From Burkholderiaceae bacterium (GTDB taxonomy: Bacteria > Pseudomonadota > Gammaproteobacteria > Burkholderiales > Burkholderiaceae): DNA of 8,196 nucleotides. The stretch is taken from the NCBI GenBank assembly GCA_025458735.1, contig JALORV010000037.1, positions 1-8,196 on the forward strand, given 5' to 3'. This document shows, piece after piece, positions 1-6,569 of the stretch. The translations under genes and the position numbers were made by a program. The notes under the pieces were generated by a model. That model was given only the letters and a program-made list of their open reading frames with translations. It ran no database searches and was not told the origin of the DNA. Every line of letters begins with the position of its first letter. Positions within the stretch are counted from its first letter, which is position 1.

Positions 1-1051
1 CGCCTGGCCGAGCTGCGGAGGTATCTTTGACGTCGATGTGAAGGAAGCGCGGCTGCAGGAAATCAACGTTGCGCTCGAGGATCCGAAGGTCTGGGACGAC
101 CCGAAGCGCGCGCAGGAACTCGGCAGGGAAAAGAAGACGCTGGACCTTGTCGTCCAGAAAGTGCACACGCTCGACGGCGGCCTGCGCGACGCCGGCGAAC
201 TCTTCGAGATGGCGCGTGCCGACGACGACGACGCGACCCTGCATGCCGTCGAGTCCGACGTCGCCGGCCTGGGAAAGCAGGTCGCCGACCTCGAGTTCCA
301 GCGGATGTTCAACAATCCGCTGGACCCGAACAACTGCTTCATCGAGATCCAGGCCGGCGCCGGCGGCACCGAGGCACAGGACTGGGCCGGCATGCTCGAG
401 CGCATGTACCTGCGCTACGCCGAGCGGCGCGGCTTCAAGCCCGAGCTGCTCGACGAAACGCAGGGCGAGGTCGCCGGCATCAAGGGCGCGACGATCAAGG
501 TCAGCGGCGACTATGCGTACGGCATGCTGCGGACCGAGACCGGCATCCACCGGCTGGTGCGCAAGTCGCCCTTCGACTCCAATGCGCGGCGCCACACTTC
601 CTTCGCCAGCGTGTTCGTCTATCCGGAGGTCGATGAAACGGTCGAGGTCGAGATCAACCCGGCCGACCTGCGCATCGACGTCTACCGCGCCTCCGGGGCG
701 GGCGGCCAGCACGTCAACAAGACCGAGTCGGCCGTGCGCATCACGCACGCGCCCTCGGGCATCGTCGTGCAGAGCCAGAACGACCGCTCGCAGCACCGCA
801 ACCGGGCTGAGTGCATGGCGATGCTGAAGTCGCGCCTGTACGAGCTCGAGCTGCGCAAGCGCATGGCGGAGCAGAGCAAGCTGGAGGAAGCCAAGACCGA
901 CATCGGCTGGGGCCACCAGATCCGCTCCTACGTGCTCGACCAGTCGCGCATCAAGGACCTGCGGACCAACATCGAGATCGGCAACACCCAGGCGGTGCTC
1001 GACGGCGACCTCGACGACTTCATCGAAGCGAGCCTCAAGCAGGGTGTCTGA
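1..1051 (+). CDS. prfB: Peptide chain release factor 2 (RF2), 5' end outside window, read through a programmed +1 frameshift
   Basis: RF2 recognises UGA and UAA stop codons in the ribosomal A site and triggers hydrolysis of peptidyl-tRNA. Upstream codons are read in frame 1 (1-27, ending in RRYL), then the frame shifts by +1 past an in-frame TGA at 28-30 and continues from GAC at 29 to the TGA at 1049-1051. The downstream frame carries the whole family signature: the EAQDWA and MLERMYLR segments, the stop-codon-reading SPF tripeptide at 566-574, and the catalytic GGQ at 701-709 within [10 protein letters not shown]. The C-terminal IEASLK end is also typical. The residue before SGAGGQ is Ala, not the Thr that I recall as peculiar to E. 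coli K-12. An internal ATG or GTG could be mistaken for the start, but the frame entering from the left edge and the shift signal make the fused reading much more likely. Its stop overlaps the next start by one base. The identification is very secure. Confidence 0.97.
   Translation, partial: AWPSCGGIFDVDVKEARLQEINVALEDPKVWDDPKRAQELGREKKTLDLVVQKVHTLDGGLRDAGELFEMARADDDDATLHAVESDVAGLGKQVADLEFQRMFNNPLDPNNCFIEIQAGAGGTEAQDWAGMLERMYLRYAERRGFKPELLDETQGEVAGIKGATIKVSGDYAYGMLRTETGIHRLVRKSPFDSNARRHTSFASVFVYPEVDETVEVEINPADLRIDVYRASGAGGQHVNKTESAVRITHAPSGIVVQSQNDRSQHRNRAECMAMLKSRLYELELRKRMAEQSKLEEAKTDIGWGHQIRSYVLDQSRIKDLRTNIEIGNTQAVLDGDLDDFIEASLKQGV
17..31 (+). promoter_or_regulatory. prfB programmed +1 ribosomal frameshift signal
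   Basis: An internal Shine-Dalgarno-like GGAGG (17-21) lies three bases (TAT) before the slippery CTT (25-27), followed by in-frame TGA (28-30) and C (31). This matches the classic RF2 autoregulatory site (SD, TAT, CTT TGA C) in element order and spacing. When RF2 is scarce, the ribosome pauses at UGA, slips from CUU to UUU and makes full-length RF2. When RF2 is plentiful, it terminates after a short peptide. Sequence and spacing are seen directly; the mechanism is known for the family. Confidence 0.96.
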
Positions 1052-1692
1052 TGCTGCGCCACGCCATCGCGCAACCCGAGCTGCTGCCGCTGGCCGAAGG
1101 CGTGGCGAGCCCGCGCATCACGCTGCGCCGCTATCGCTTCGGCGACGGCGTCGCCATGTTCGAAGCGCTGGCGCCACACCGCGAGGAACTGATGCAGTGG
1201 ATGGAGTGGCCGCGCCGCCACCAGCGCGTCGAGGACTCGGAGTCCTATGCGCGCCGGATGCACGCCGAGTTCCAGCTGCGCCGCTCGATGCCAATGGCGA
1301 TCCTCGAGGCCGGCACCGACCGCTACCTGGGCGGCGCGGGCTTCCATGCTCCTGACTGGTCGACTCCGAAGGTCGAGATCGGCTACTTCCTGGTGTCGAC
1401 GGCGCGCGGCAAGGGCTTTGCCACCGATGTCGTGCGGCTGCAGGTGCACTATGCGTTCGAGCAGATGCAGGTCAACCGTCTGTGGGGCACCTGCGATGCC
1501 GGCAACGACGCGAGCGCCGGCGTGATGCGGCGCGCCGGGCTGCGCGAGGAAGGGGTGATGCGCGCAGAGGCGCGTGATCACCACGGCAACGTACGCGACA
1601 CCCGCCTGTTCGGCCTGACGATCGGGGACCTGCCGGACTGGGCCGACCGCCATGGGGTGTCCGATCTCCGCTACCTTCCGGTGAACGCATGA
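1051..1692 (+). CDS. GNAT-family N-acetyltransferase, RimJ/RimL-like
   Basis: This 213-residue protein probably transfers an acetyl group from acetyl-CoA to an amine, such as a protein N-terminus, an amino acid or a drug; the substrate cannot be read from sequence. It has the Acetyltransf_3 layout. An N-terminal strand SPRITLRRY (20-28) is followed by a helix starting at GDGVAMFEAL, the central strand VEIGYFLV (108-115), the acetyl-CoA pyrophosphate loop RGKGFA (119-124), and the C-terminal half NDASAGVMRRAGL (152-164) leading into REEGVMR. I chose the ATG at 1051 because it overlaps the prfB stop (TGATG), has AGGGTG at 1041-1046 in front, and gives a family-sized protein. The same frame is open further upstream, but there it lies inside prfB. 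Its 3' end overlaps the next start by four bases (ATGA). RimJ/RimL resemblance does not prove ribosomal-protein acetylation. Confidence 0.88.
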   Translation: MLRHAIAQPELLPLAEGVASPRITLRRYRFGDGVAMFEALAPHREELMQWMEWPRRHQRVEDSESYARRMHAEFQLRRSMPMAILEAGTDRYLGGAGFHAPDWSTPKVEIGYFLVSTARGKGFATDVVRLQVHYAFEQMQVNRLWGTCDAGNDASAGVMRRAGLREEGVMRAEARDHHGNVRDTRLFGLTIGDLPDWADRHGVSDLRYLPVNA

Positions 1693-2316
1693 AACGCAGA
1701 CTTTTCATCCTGACCGGTGCCTCGCGCGGCCTCGGCGCCGGCATCGCCGCGCAATTGCTGGCGCGCGACGTCATGCTGCTGACCCTGTCGCGGCGGCCCG
1801 ACCCGGCACTCGAGGATGCGGCGCGCACGGCCAGCGCGGCACTCGAGCAGTGGGCGATCGACCTCGGCCACGACATCGGCGCCGCCGCTCGACTCGAGGC
1901 CTGGCTGCACCAGCACACGGCAGGTGATTTCAGCTCGGCCACGCTGATCAACAACGCCGGCCTGCTCGGGCGCGTCGGACCGGTCGACAGCAGCGACGCG
2001 GAGACGCTGGCCGCGGTCCTGGTACTGTGCCGCCAAGGCGGGGCTCGACCACGCCACTCGCGTCATTGCGCTGGACGAAGCCCGCCAGCCGCAGCCGGCG
2101 CGGCTCGTGTCGCTCGCTCCCGGCGTCATCGACACCGACATGCAGGGCGAGCTGCGGGCTGCCGATGCCGCCGGCTTTCCGGAACACTTTCACTTCGTCG
2201 AGATGAAGGCCGCCGGCCAGCTTCCCTCACCGGAAGCGGCGGCGGCCCGCGTTCTCGCCTACCTGATGCGCGCTGACTTCGGCTCGACGCCGGTCGACGA
2301 CGTGCGTAACGCCTGA
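1689..2316 (+). pseudogene. Short-chain dehydrogenase/reductase, broken by an internal deletion with frameshift
   Basis: The N-terminal part (1689 to about 2021) encodes a normal Rossmann start: TGASRGLG (9-16) for NADP(H) binding, an acidic DL at 58-59, and NNAG at 88-91. The reading then derails. In the +1 frame, from TAC at 2023, come the catalytic YCAAK (2023-2037), KAGLDHATRV, the APGVIDTDMQ segment and a proper C-terminus ending in TGA at 2314-2316. Compared with benzil-reductase/sepiapterin-reductase-like SDRs (about 250 residues, recalled from the family), some 44 residues between NNAG and YxxxK are missing. That block normally holds the structural Asn and the catalytic Ser of the NISSGAG strand. 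A loss of about 130 nt that is not a multiple of three explains both the gap and the frame change. Left in the first frame, translation runs through unrelated residues to the TGA at 2274-2276. The product cannot be an active SDR. An assembly error is the main alternative. Confidence 0.85.
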
Positions 2317-2323
2317 GACCCCG

Positions 2324-3826
2324 ATGACCGAACCCACCCTCCCCGCCGCCGACGAGAACCAGATCATCGCGGAGCGTCGCGCCAAGCTCGCCGAGCTGCG
2401 AGCGCGCGGCCCTGCCTTCCCCAACGACTTCCGGCGAACGCATCTGGCGGGCGACCTGCATGCGGGCTACGACGACCTCGAGCGCGAGGCGCTCGAGTCC
2501 GCGCCGGTCGAGGTCGCGGTGGCCGGCCGCATGATGCTCAAGCGCGTGATGGGAAAGGTCGCGTTCGCCACCGTGCAGGACACGAGCGGCCGCATCCAGT
2601 TCTTCGTCGCAAAGGACGACGCCGGCGCCGAGGCGCTCGAGGAATTCAAGCGCTGGGACATCGGCGACCTGATCGCCGCGCGCGGCACGGTGTTCAAGAC
2701 GCAGAAGGGCGAACTCTCGGTGCGCGTGAAGGAGCTGCGGCTGATGGCCAAGGCGCTGCGGCCGCTGCCCGACAAGTTCCACGGGCTCGAGGACCGCGAG
2801 CAGCGCTACCGCCAGCGCTACGTCGACCTGATCATGAACGAAGAGTCGCGCCGCGCTTTCCTGGTGCGCAGCAAGGCGATCGCGGCGATGCGCGACTTCA
2901 TGGTGGCCGAGGGCTTCCTCGAGGTCGAGACGCCGATGCTGCAGGTGATCCCTGGCGGCGCGGCGGCCAAGCCCTTCGTCACGCACCACAACGCGCTCGA
3001 CATCGACATGTTCCTGCGCATTGCGCCGGAGCTGTACCTGAAGCGGCTGGTCGTCGGCGGCTTCGAGCGCGTGTTCGAGATCAACCGCAACTTCCGCAAC
3101 GAAGGCGTGAGCCCCCGGCACAACCCGGAGTTCACGATGATGGAGTTCTATGCCGCGTACCACGAGTACACGTGGCTGATGGACTTCACCGAGCGGCTGC
3201 TGCGCGCAACCGCGATCGCCGCCACCGGCACGGCGGTGCTTTCCTACCAGGGCCAGACCATCGACCTGACGCAGCCCTTTGCCCGCCTGACGACGGTGCA
3301 GGCGATCCGCGCGCACGCACCGCATTACACGGAGGCGCAGCTCGGCGACCGTGACTGGCTGCACCGCGAGCTGCGTGCGCAGGGGTCGACCCACGCCGAA
3401 GAAGCCGGCCTCGGCGCGCTGCAGCTGGCGCTGTTCGAGGAGGTGGCCGAGTCGAAGCTGATCCAGCCGACCTACATCGTCGACTATCCGGCCGAAGTCT
3501 CGCCGCTGGCGCGCGCCTCCGACACGCGGCCGGAGATCACCGAGCGCTTCGAGCTCTTCATCGCCGGGCGCGAACTCGCCAACGGCTTCTCGGAACTCAA
3601 CGATCCGGAGGACCAGGCCGCGCGCTTCAACCAGCAGGCGAAGGCCAAGGCCGCGGGCGACGAGGAAGCGATGTACTACGACGCCGACTATGTGCGCGCG
3701 CTCGAATACGGCATGCCGCCGGCCGCCGGCTGCGGCGTGGGCGTCGATCGCTTCGTGATGCTGCTCACCGATGCGCCGAGCATCCGCGACGTGATCCTGT
3801 TCCCGCACATGCGACCGGAAGGCTGA
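2324..3826 (+). CDS. lysS: Lysyl-tRNA synthetase, class II
   Basis: This enzyme attaches lysine to tRNA-Lys in the cytoplasm, using ATP, and is essential. The 500-residue length fits the bacterial family. An N-terminal extension with [14 protein letters not shown] and FPNDFRR leads into the OB-fold anticodon-binding domain (about 62-145). The class II catalytic core follows: motif 1 around FLEVETPML (198-206), the lysine-pocket segment PELYLKRL (235-242), motif 2 [11 protein letters not shown] with HNPEF (251-270), and motif 3 [11 protein letters not shown] (471-481) ending in [11 protein letters not shown]. Residue 470 is Cys where I recall Leu in E. coli LysS; this lies next to motif 3 and is probably neutral. 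The ATG at 2324 has almost no Shine-Dalgarno sequence (only GAG at 2315-2317) and sits 7 nt after the stop of the intact SDR frame, so translation was probably coupled to that gene. The stop overlaps the next start (TGATG). Confidence 0.97.
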   Translation: MTEPTLPAADENQIIAERRAKLAELRARGPAFPNDFRRTHLAGDLHAGYDDLEREALESAPVEVAVAGRMMLKRVMGKVAFATVQDTSGRIQFFVAKDDAGAEALEEFKRWDIGDLIAARGTVFKTQKGELSVRVKELRLMAKALRPLPDKFHGLEDREQRYRQRYVDLIMNEESRRAFLVRSKAIAAMRDFMVAEGFLEVETPMLQVIPGGAAAKPFVTHHNALDIDMFLRIAPELYLKRLVVGGFERVFEINRNFRNEGVSPRHNPEFTMMEFYAAYHEYTWLMDFTERLLRATAIAATGTAVLSYQGQTIDLTQPFARLTTVQAIRAHAPHYTEAQLGDRDWLHRELRAQGSTHAEEAGLGALQLALFEEVAESKLIQPTYIVDYPAEVSPLARASDTRPEITERFELFIAGRELANGFSELNDPEDQAARFNQQAKAKAAGDEEAMYYDADYVRALEYGMPPAAGCGVGVDRFVMLLTDAPSIRDVILFPHMRPEG

Positions 3827-4656
3827 TGCCCACCGCGGCACGCCTGTGGACGATCGCCGGGCGGCTGCAGGCCCGCGCTGCACCGCCGCGCCCGGCCGGG
3901 CTGCTCCCGTTCTTCGTCGGCGGACACGCGGTCGGCTGGGTGGCGCCGCCGGTTGCGGCCTATCTCTCCGCCGGCGCGCCCGGCTTCCGGCTTGATGACG
4001 ACGCGCTGCGACTGCTCGATGAAGGCCTCGACGTCGGGGCACGCAGCGATCGGTTGCGCCACGCGGCACTGCGGCTGCGCGATGCCGGCTTCATTGCGGG
4101 CTGGCGCGACGAACTGCTGGCGGTGCGGGCCGACGATTCGTCCGCCGTGCTGGCCAGCATCGAGCGCGCGGCCTGCCGCACTTTCGGCATCACCACGGAA
4201 GCGGTGCACCTGAACGCCTATGCCGACGACGGATCCGTGGTGGTTGCACGCCGTGCCGACCACAAGCCGATCGATCCCGGTCGCTGGGACAACCTGGTCG
4301 GCGGCATGGTGCCGGCCGGCGAAACGCTCGAGCAGGCGCTGGAGCGCGAGGCCTGGGAGGAAGCGGGCCTCGAGCTGGACCGGATCGAGGTTCATCGTGG
4401 CCGTTCGTTTCACGTGCGACGAGCGGTCGCCGAGGGCTACCAGTCCGAGCGCATCCACGTCTACGACGCCACGCTGCCGGCCGAAGCGGTCTGCGCCAAC
4501 CAGGATGGCGAGGTCGCCGCGATCGCGCACCGGTCGATCGCCGACGTCGTCAGCGCGATAGAGAACGATGAGTTCACGCTCGAGGCCGCGCTCGCCACGC
4601 TGGAGAGCCTTTCCCGGCGCAGCGGCTGCGCGATGCCGGCGGGGCTGTACGCATGA
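3826..4656 (+). CDS. DUF4743-Nudix hydrolase, damaged-thiamine-diphosphate phosphatase type
   Basis: This 276-residue protein joins an N-terminal DUF4743-like region (about 1-120, with LLPFFVGGHAVGWV, the DEGLD segment, and RDELLAV) to a Nudix domain. The Nudix box matches GX5EX7REUXEEXGU exactly: Gly160, Glu166, Arg174-Glu175, Glu178-Glu179, Gly181, Leu182. The Glu residues would bind the catalytic metal. The same two-part layout is known from yeast YJR142W and plant NUDX20/24, which hydrolyse oxidised or deaminated thiamine diphosphate analogues to monophosphates and so protect thiamine-dependent enzymes. HKPIDPGRWDNLVGGM (146-161) is typical of that branch. The start ATG overlaps the lysS stop, with GGAAGG at 3817-3822 as a closely spaced ribosome site. 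The stop overlaps the following start by four bases. The family call is firm; the exact substrate is inferred from homology. Confidence 0.88.
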   Translation: MPTAARLWTIAGRLQARAAPPRPAGLLPFFVGGHAVGWVAPPVAAYLSAGAPGFRLDDDALRLLDEGLDVGARSDRLRHAALRLRDAGFIAGWRDELLAVRADDSSAVLASIERAACRTFGITTEAVHLNAYADDGSVVVARRADHKPIDPGRWDNLVGGMVPAGETLEQALEREAWEEAGLELDRIEVHRGRSFHVRRAVAEGYQSERIHVYDATLPAEAVCANQDGEVAAIAHRSIADVVSAIENDEFTLEAALATLESLSRRSGCAMPAGLYA

Positions 4657-5603
4657 TCGACGCGGTCGTCCTGTTCTTCGTGCTGGGACTGGTGGCGCGA
4701 CTCGGCAAGAGCGACCTGCGGTTGCCCGAGGCGTTGTACGAGACACTGTCGATCTTCCTGTTGCTGGCCATCGGCCTCAAAGGCGGAGTCGAGCTGGCCC
4801 GGCAACCGCTGGCGAGCGTCCTGCCGGCTGCTGCCGCCGCCCTCACGCTCGGCGCGGCCATCCCGCTGCTGCTCTATCCGGTGCTGCGCGCGGCCGGCCG
4901 GCTCGGCGTGGCCGACGCGGCCTCGATCGCCGCCCACTACGGTTCGGTATCGGTCGTCACCTTCGCGGTGGCCATGGCGCTGCTCACGCAGCGTGGCATC
5001 GGCGCTGAACCGTACATGCCGCTGCTGGTGGCGCTGATGGAGGCTCCGGGCATCATCGTTGGCATCGTGCTGGCACGCGCGCTGACGCACGGTGGCGAGG
5101 GCCGCCCGCCGCTGCGCTGGGGCCCACTGCTGCACGAGGTCGTCTTCGGCAAGAGCGTGCTGCTGCTGCTGGGTGGCCTCGCCATCGGAGCGATCGCCGG
5201 ACCGACGGCACTGGCGCCGGTCGAGCCGCTGTTCGTCAATCTGTTCAAGGGCGTGCTGGCGCTGTTCCTGCTGGAAATGGGCCTGGTCGTCGGCGGGCGC
5301 CTCGGCGACATCCGCCGCGCGGGGCCCTTCCTCGTGGCCTTCGGTCTGCTGGTGCCGCTGCTGCTCGGAGCACTCGGCGCTACCGTCGGACATCTGGTCG
5401 GGCTCTCGCTCGGCGGCACCGCACTGCTGGCGACGCTCGCCGCCAGCGCGTCCTACATTGCCGCCCCGACCGCGATGAGAATCGCGGTGCCGGAAGCCAA
5501 TCCGGCACTGTCGATCGGCGTCGTGCTTGGCGTGACTTTTCCGTTCAACATCACCGTCGGCATCCCGCTTTACCTCGGGATGGCGCGCTGGCTGGGGAGC
5601 TAG
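4653..5603 (+). CDS. sbtA: SbtA-type sodium-dependent bicarbonate permease (DUF897 family)
   Basis: This 316-residue inner-membrane protein is almost entirely hydrophobic, with roughly ten membrane segments in two similar halves around a more polar linker (about 145-165, GGEGRPPLRWGP). SbtA proteins import bicarbonate with sodium. Family marks seen here are KSDLRLPE (19-26) with AIGLKGG (39-45), HYGSVSVVTF (95-104), the half-site LFLLEMGLV (204-212), SYIAAPTAMR (267-276), and the C-terminal NPALSIGVVLGVTFPFNI (283-300). It is shorter than the cyanobacterial protein (about 370 residues, recalled), mainly in the central cytoplasmic linker. The ATG at 4653 lies in an ATGA overlap with the Nudix gene and has GGGG about 9 nt upstream. 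An sbtB-like gene follows after 2 nt, which supports the assignment strongly. Actual bicarbonate transport in this organism is inferred; some non-cyanobacterial members may carry other anions. Confidence 0.9.
   Translation: MIDAVVLFFVLGLVARLGKSDLRLPEALYETLSIFLLLAIGLKGGVELARQPLASVLPAAAAALTLGAAIPLLLYPVLRAAGRLGVADAASIAAHYGSVSVVTFAVAMALLTQRGIGAEPYMPLLVALMEAPGIIVGIVLARALTHGGEGRPPLRWGPLLHEVVFGKSVLLLLGGLAIGAIAGPTALAPVEPLFVNLFKGVLALFLLEMGLVVGGRLGDIRRAGPFLVAFGLLVPLLLGALGATVGHLVGLSLGGTALLATLAASASYIAAPTAMRIAVPEANPALSIGVVLGVTFPFNITVGIPLYLGMARWLGS
5594..5599 (+). promoter_or_regulatory. Ribosome binding site that fixes a TTG start for sbtB
   Basis: GGGGAG lies at the very end of sbtA, six bases before the TTG at 5606. 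The nearby ATG at 5616 is out of frame with the PII-like protein, so this site and the TTG define its start. Confidence 0.6.
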
Positions 5604-5605
5604 CC

Positions 5606-5908
5606 TTGAAAACGCATGCCCGGCAGCTGCTGGTGATCATCGCCGAAGCAGCCCTCGAGAAGCAGCTGATCCGCGACGCGCGCCAGTTCGGCGCGAACGG
5701 CTACACCATCAACGAAGTGCGCGGCGGCGGCGAACGCGGCGATCGCGAGGCGAGCTGGGAAGCCGACCGCTCGATCGAGATGAAGGTGATCGCCGAAGCG
5801 GCGGTGGCCGAGCAACTGGCGCGCCATGTGCTCGCAACCTATGCCCCGCACTACGCGGTGACGATGTTCACGACCGGCGTCGGCGTATTCCGCGCCGAGA
5901 AGTTCTAG
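5606..5908 (+). CDS. sbtB: PII-like regulator of the bicarbonate permease (SbtB-like)
   Basis: This 100-residue protein has the ferredoxin-like PII layout. Strand 1 is QLLVIIAEAAL; a helix follows; then GYTINEVRG (32-40) leads into the T-loop (about 41-57) with GGGERGDREAS, then the strand SIEMKVIAE, a second helix, and the strand AVTMFTTGVGVFRAEKF. SbtB proteins are trimers that sense adenine nucleotides, including cAMP and AMP, and plug or release SbtA at the membrane. Arg44 and Arg47 align, from memory, with the two T-loop arginines (43 and 46) of Synechocystis SbtB. The redox-active C-terminal CGPEGC extension of cyanobacterial SbtB is absent: the chain ends at GVGVFRAEKF. It uses TTG as start, 2 nt after the sbtA stop, with GGGGAG in front. 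The position directly after sbtA makes this reading much better than a generic PII (GlnB), which also lacks this T-loop. Confidence 0.87.
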   Translation: MKTHARQLLVIIAEAALEKQLIRDARQFGANGYTINEVRGGGERGDREASWEADRSIEMKVIAEAAVAEQLARHVLATYAPHYAVTMFTTGVGVFRAEKF

Positions 5909-5927
5909 TCCGCACCGGGACGCCGCC

Positions 5928-6500
5928 TTGCGGACCCGATCCCCGGCTCCATCGTCATCCGACGCGGCGCGGGCCATCGCGCCGGCCAAGGTCGTGCGCC
6001 TGATGCTGGCTTTCTTCGGCGATGCCGAGATCCCGGACGTGGAGGTCGTCGATGCCGACGCGGTGCCGGCCGCATACCGCGCGCTCCTCGCGCACTCGGG
6101 CCACATGACGGAGCGGCTCGAGAAACACTACGGCGCCGCCGTGGCGGTCCGCCCGCACAGCGTGCGGCGCGAGGGCGACATCTATGGCCGCCGCATCGAC
6201 CTGCGGGTGGATGGACGGGCATCGCCGGTGATGACGGCGATCATGATCTTCAATCTCGGGCTCGTTGCGGCCACCGTGCGGGAGGAAATCCTGCGGGCCG
6301 ACACTCCGCTTGGGCACATCCTGATCCGCCACCGCATCCTGCGCCGGGTCACGGTCGATGCGCTGCTGCGCTTCGATGCGGGCGACCCGCTCGTGGCGCG
6401 CTTCGGCCCGGGCCTTGGCCAGCCCGCCTACGGCCGGCTGGCGACGATCGACTGCGATCGCCGCCCGGCCGTCGATCTGCTGGAGATCGTCAGTCCCTGA
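5928..6500 (+). CDS. Chorismate-lyase-like protein (UbiC/DUF98 superfamily)
   Basis: This 190-residue soluble protein resembles the DUF98 branch of the chorismate lyase fold, which removes pyruvate from chorismate to give a hydroxybenzoate (for ubiquinone or pigment synthesis in known members). Visible family features are RALLAHSGHMTERLEKHYG (51-69), the strand pair IYGRRIDLRVDG (85-96), the SPVMTAIMIFNLGLV helix and REEILRADTPLGHIL (118-132), and a C-terminal LLEIVSP in which Glu186 could match the catalytic Glu near the end of E. coli UbiC. Arginines 80, 81, 88 and 89 are candidates for substrate carboxylate binding. The start is uncertain: TTG at 5928 has CGGGA just ahead and a sensible 19-nt gap after sbtB, whereas ATG at 6003 would cut off residues 1-25. 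It is the last gene of the run. The product could be 4- or 3-hydroxybenzoate, or the protein may only bind a ligand. Confidence 0.68.
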   Translation: MRTRSPAPSSSDAARAIAPAKVVRLMLAFFGDAEIPDVEVVDADAVPAAYRALLAHSGHMTERLEKHYGAAVAVRPHSVRREGDIYGRRIDLRVDGRASPVMTAIMIFNLGLVAATVREEILRADTPLGHILIRHRILRRVTVDALLRFDAGDPLVARFGPGLGQPAYGRLATIDCDRRPAVDLLEIVSP

Positions 6501-6533
6501 GTGAGCTTTCCAGGACGCACCCGGGTAGCAAGT

Positions 6534-6569
6534 GGCCCCGCGCGGGTCCGGTGCCGGCACGCAGCCGGC
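6534..6569. terminator. GC-rich inverted repeats in a convergent gap, possible bidirectional terminator
   Basis: The 69-nt gap between two converging genes holds two short dyads: GGCCCC (6534-6539) facing GGGTCC (6544-6549) with one mismatch, and GCCGG (6553-6557) facing CCGGC (6565-6569) with a 7-nt loop. There is no T-run on either strand, so intrinsic termination is not well supported. The location is the main argument. Confidence 0.2.

Noticed and set aside
1689..2316. A second programmed frameshift joining the two SDR frames
   Set aside because: A shift would not restore the missing stretch with the catalytic Ser, and there is no slippery site or stimulator like that of prfB. Deletion explains the data better.
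2126..4069. A 647-codon open frame on the minus strand opposite lysS
   Set aside because: It is rich in Arg, Ala, Gly and His with no recognisable domain, and lies opposite a certain lysS. It is an antisense shadow caused by high GC content.
4461..5393. A 310-codon minus-strand frame with Gln/His/Arg-rich repeats
   Set aside because: Its composition is a mirror of the Leu- and Ala-rich membrane segments of sbtA; no ribosome site or family resemblance is seen.
6551..6560. Perfect 10-bp palindrome GTGCCGGCAC
   Set aside because: It is a single copy in GC-rich sequence with no T-run or partner site; chance is sufficient.
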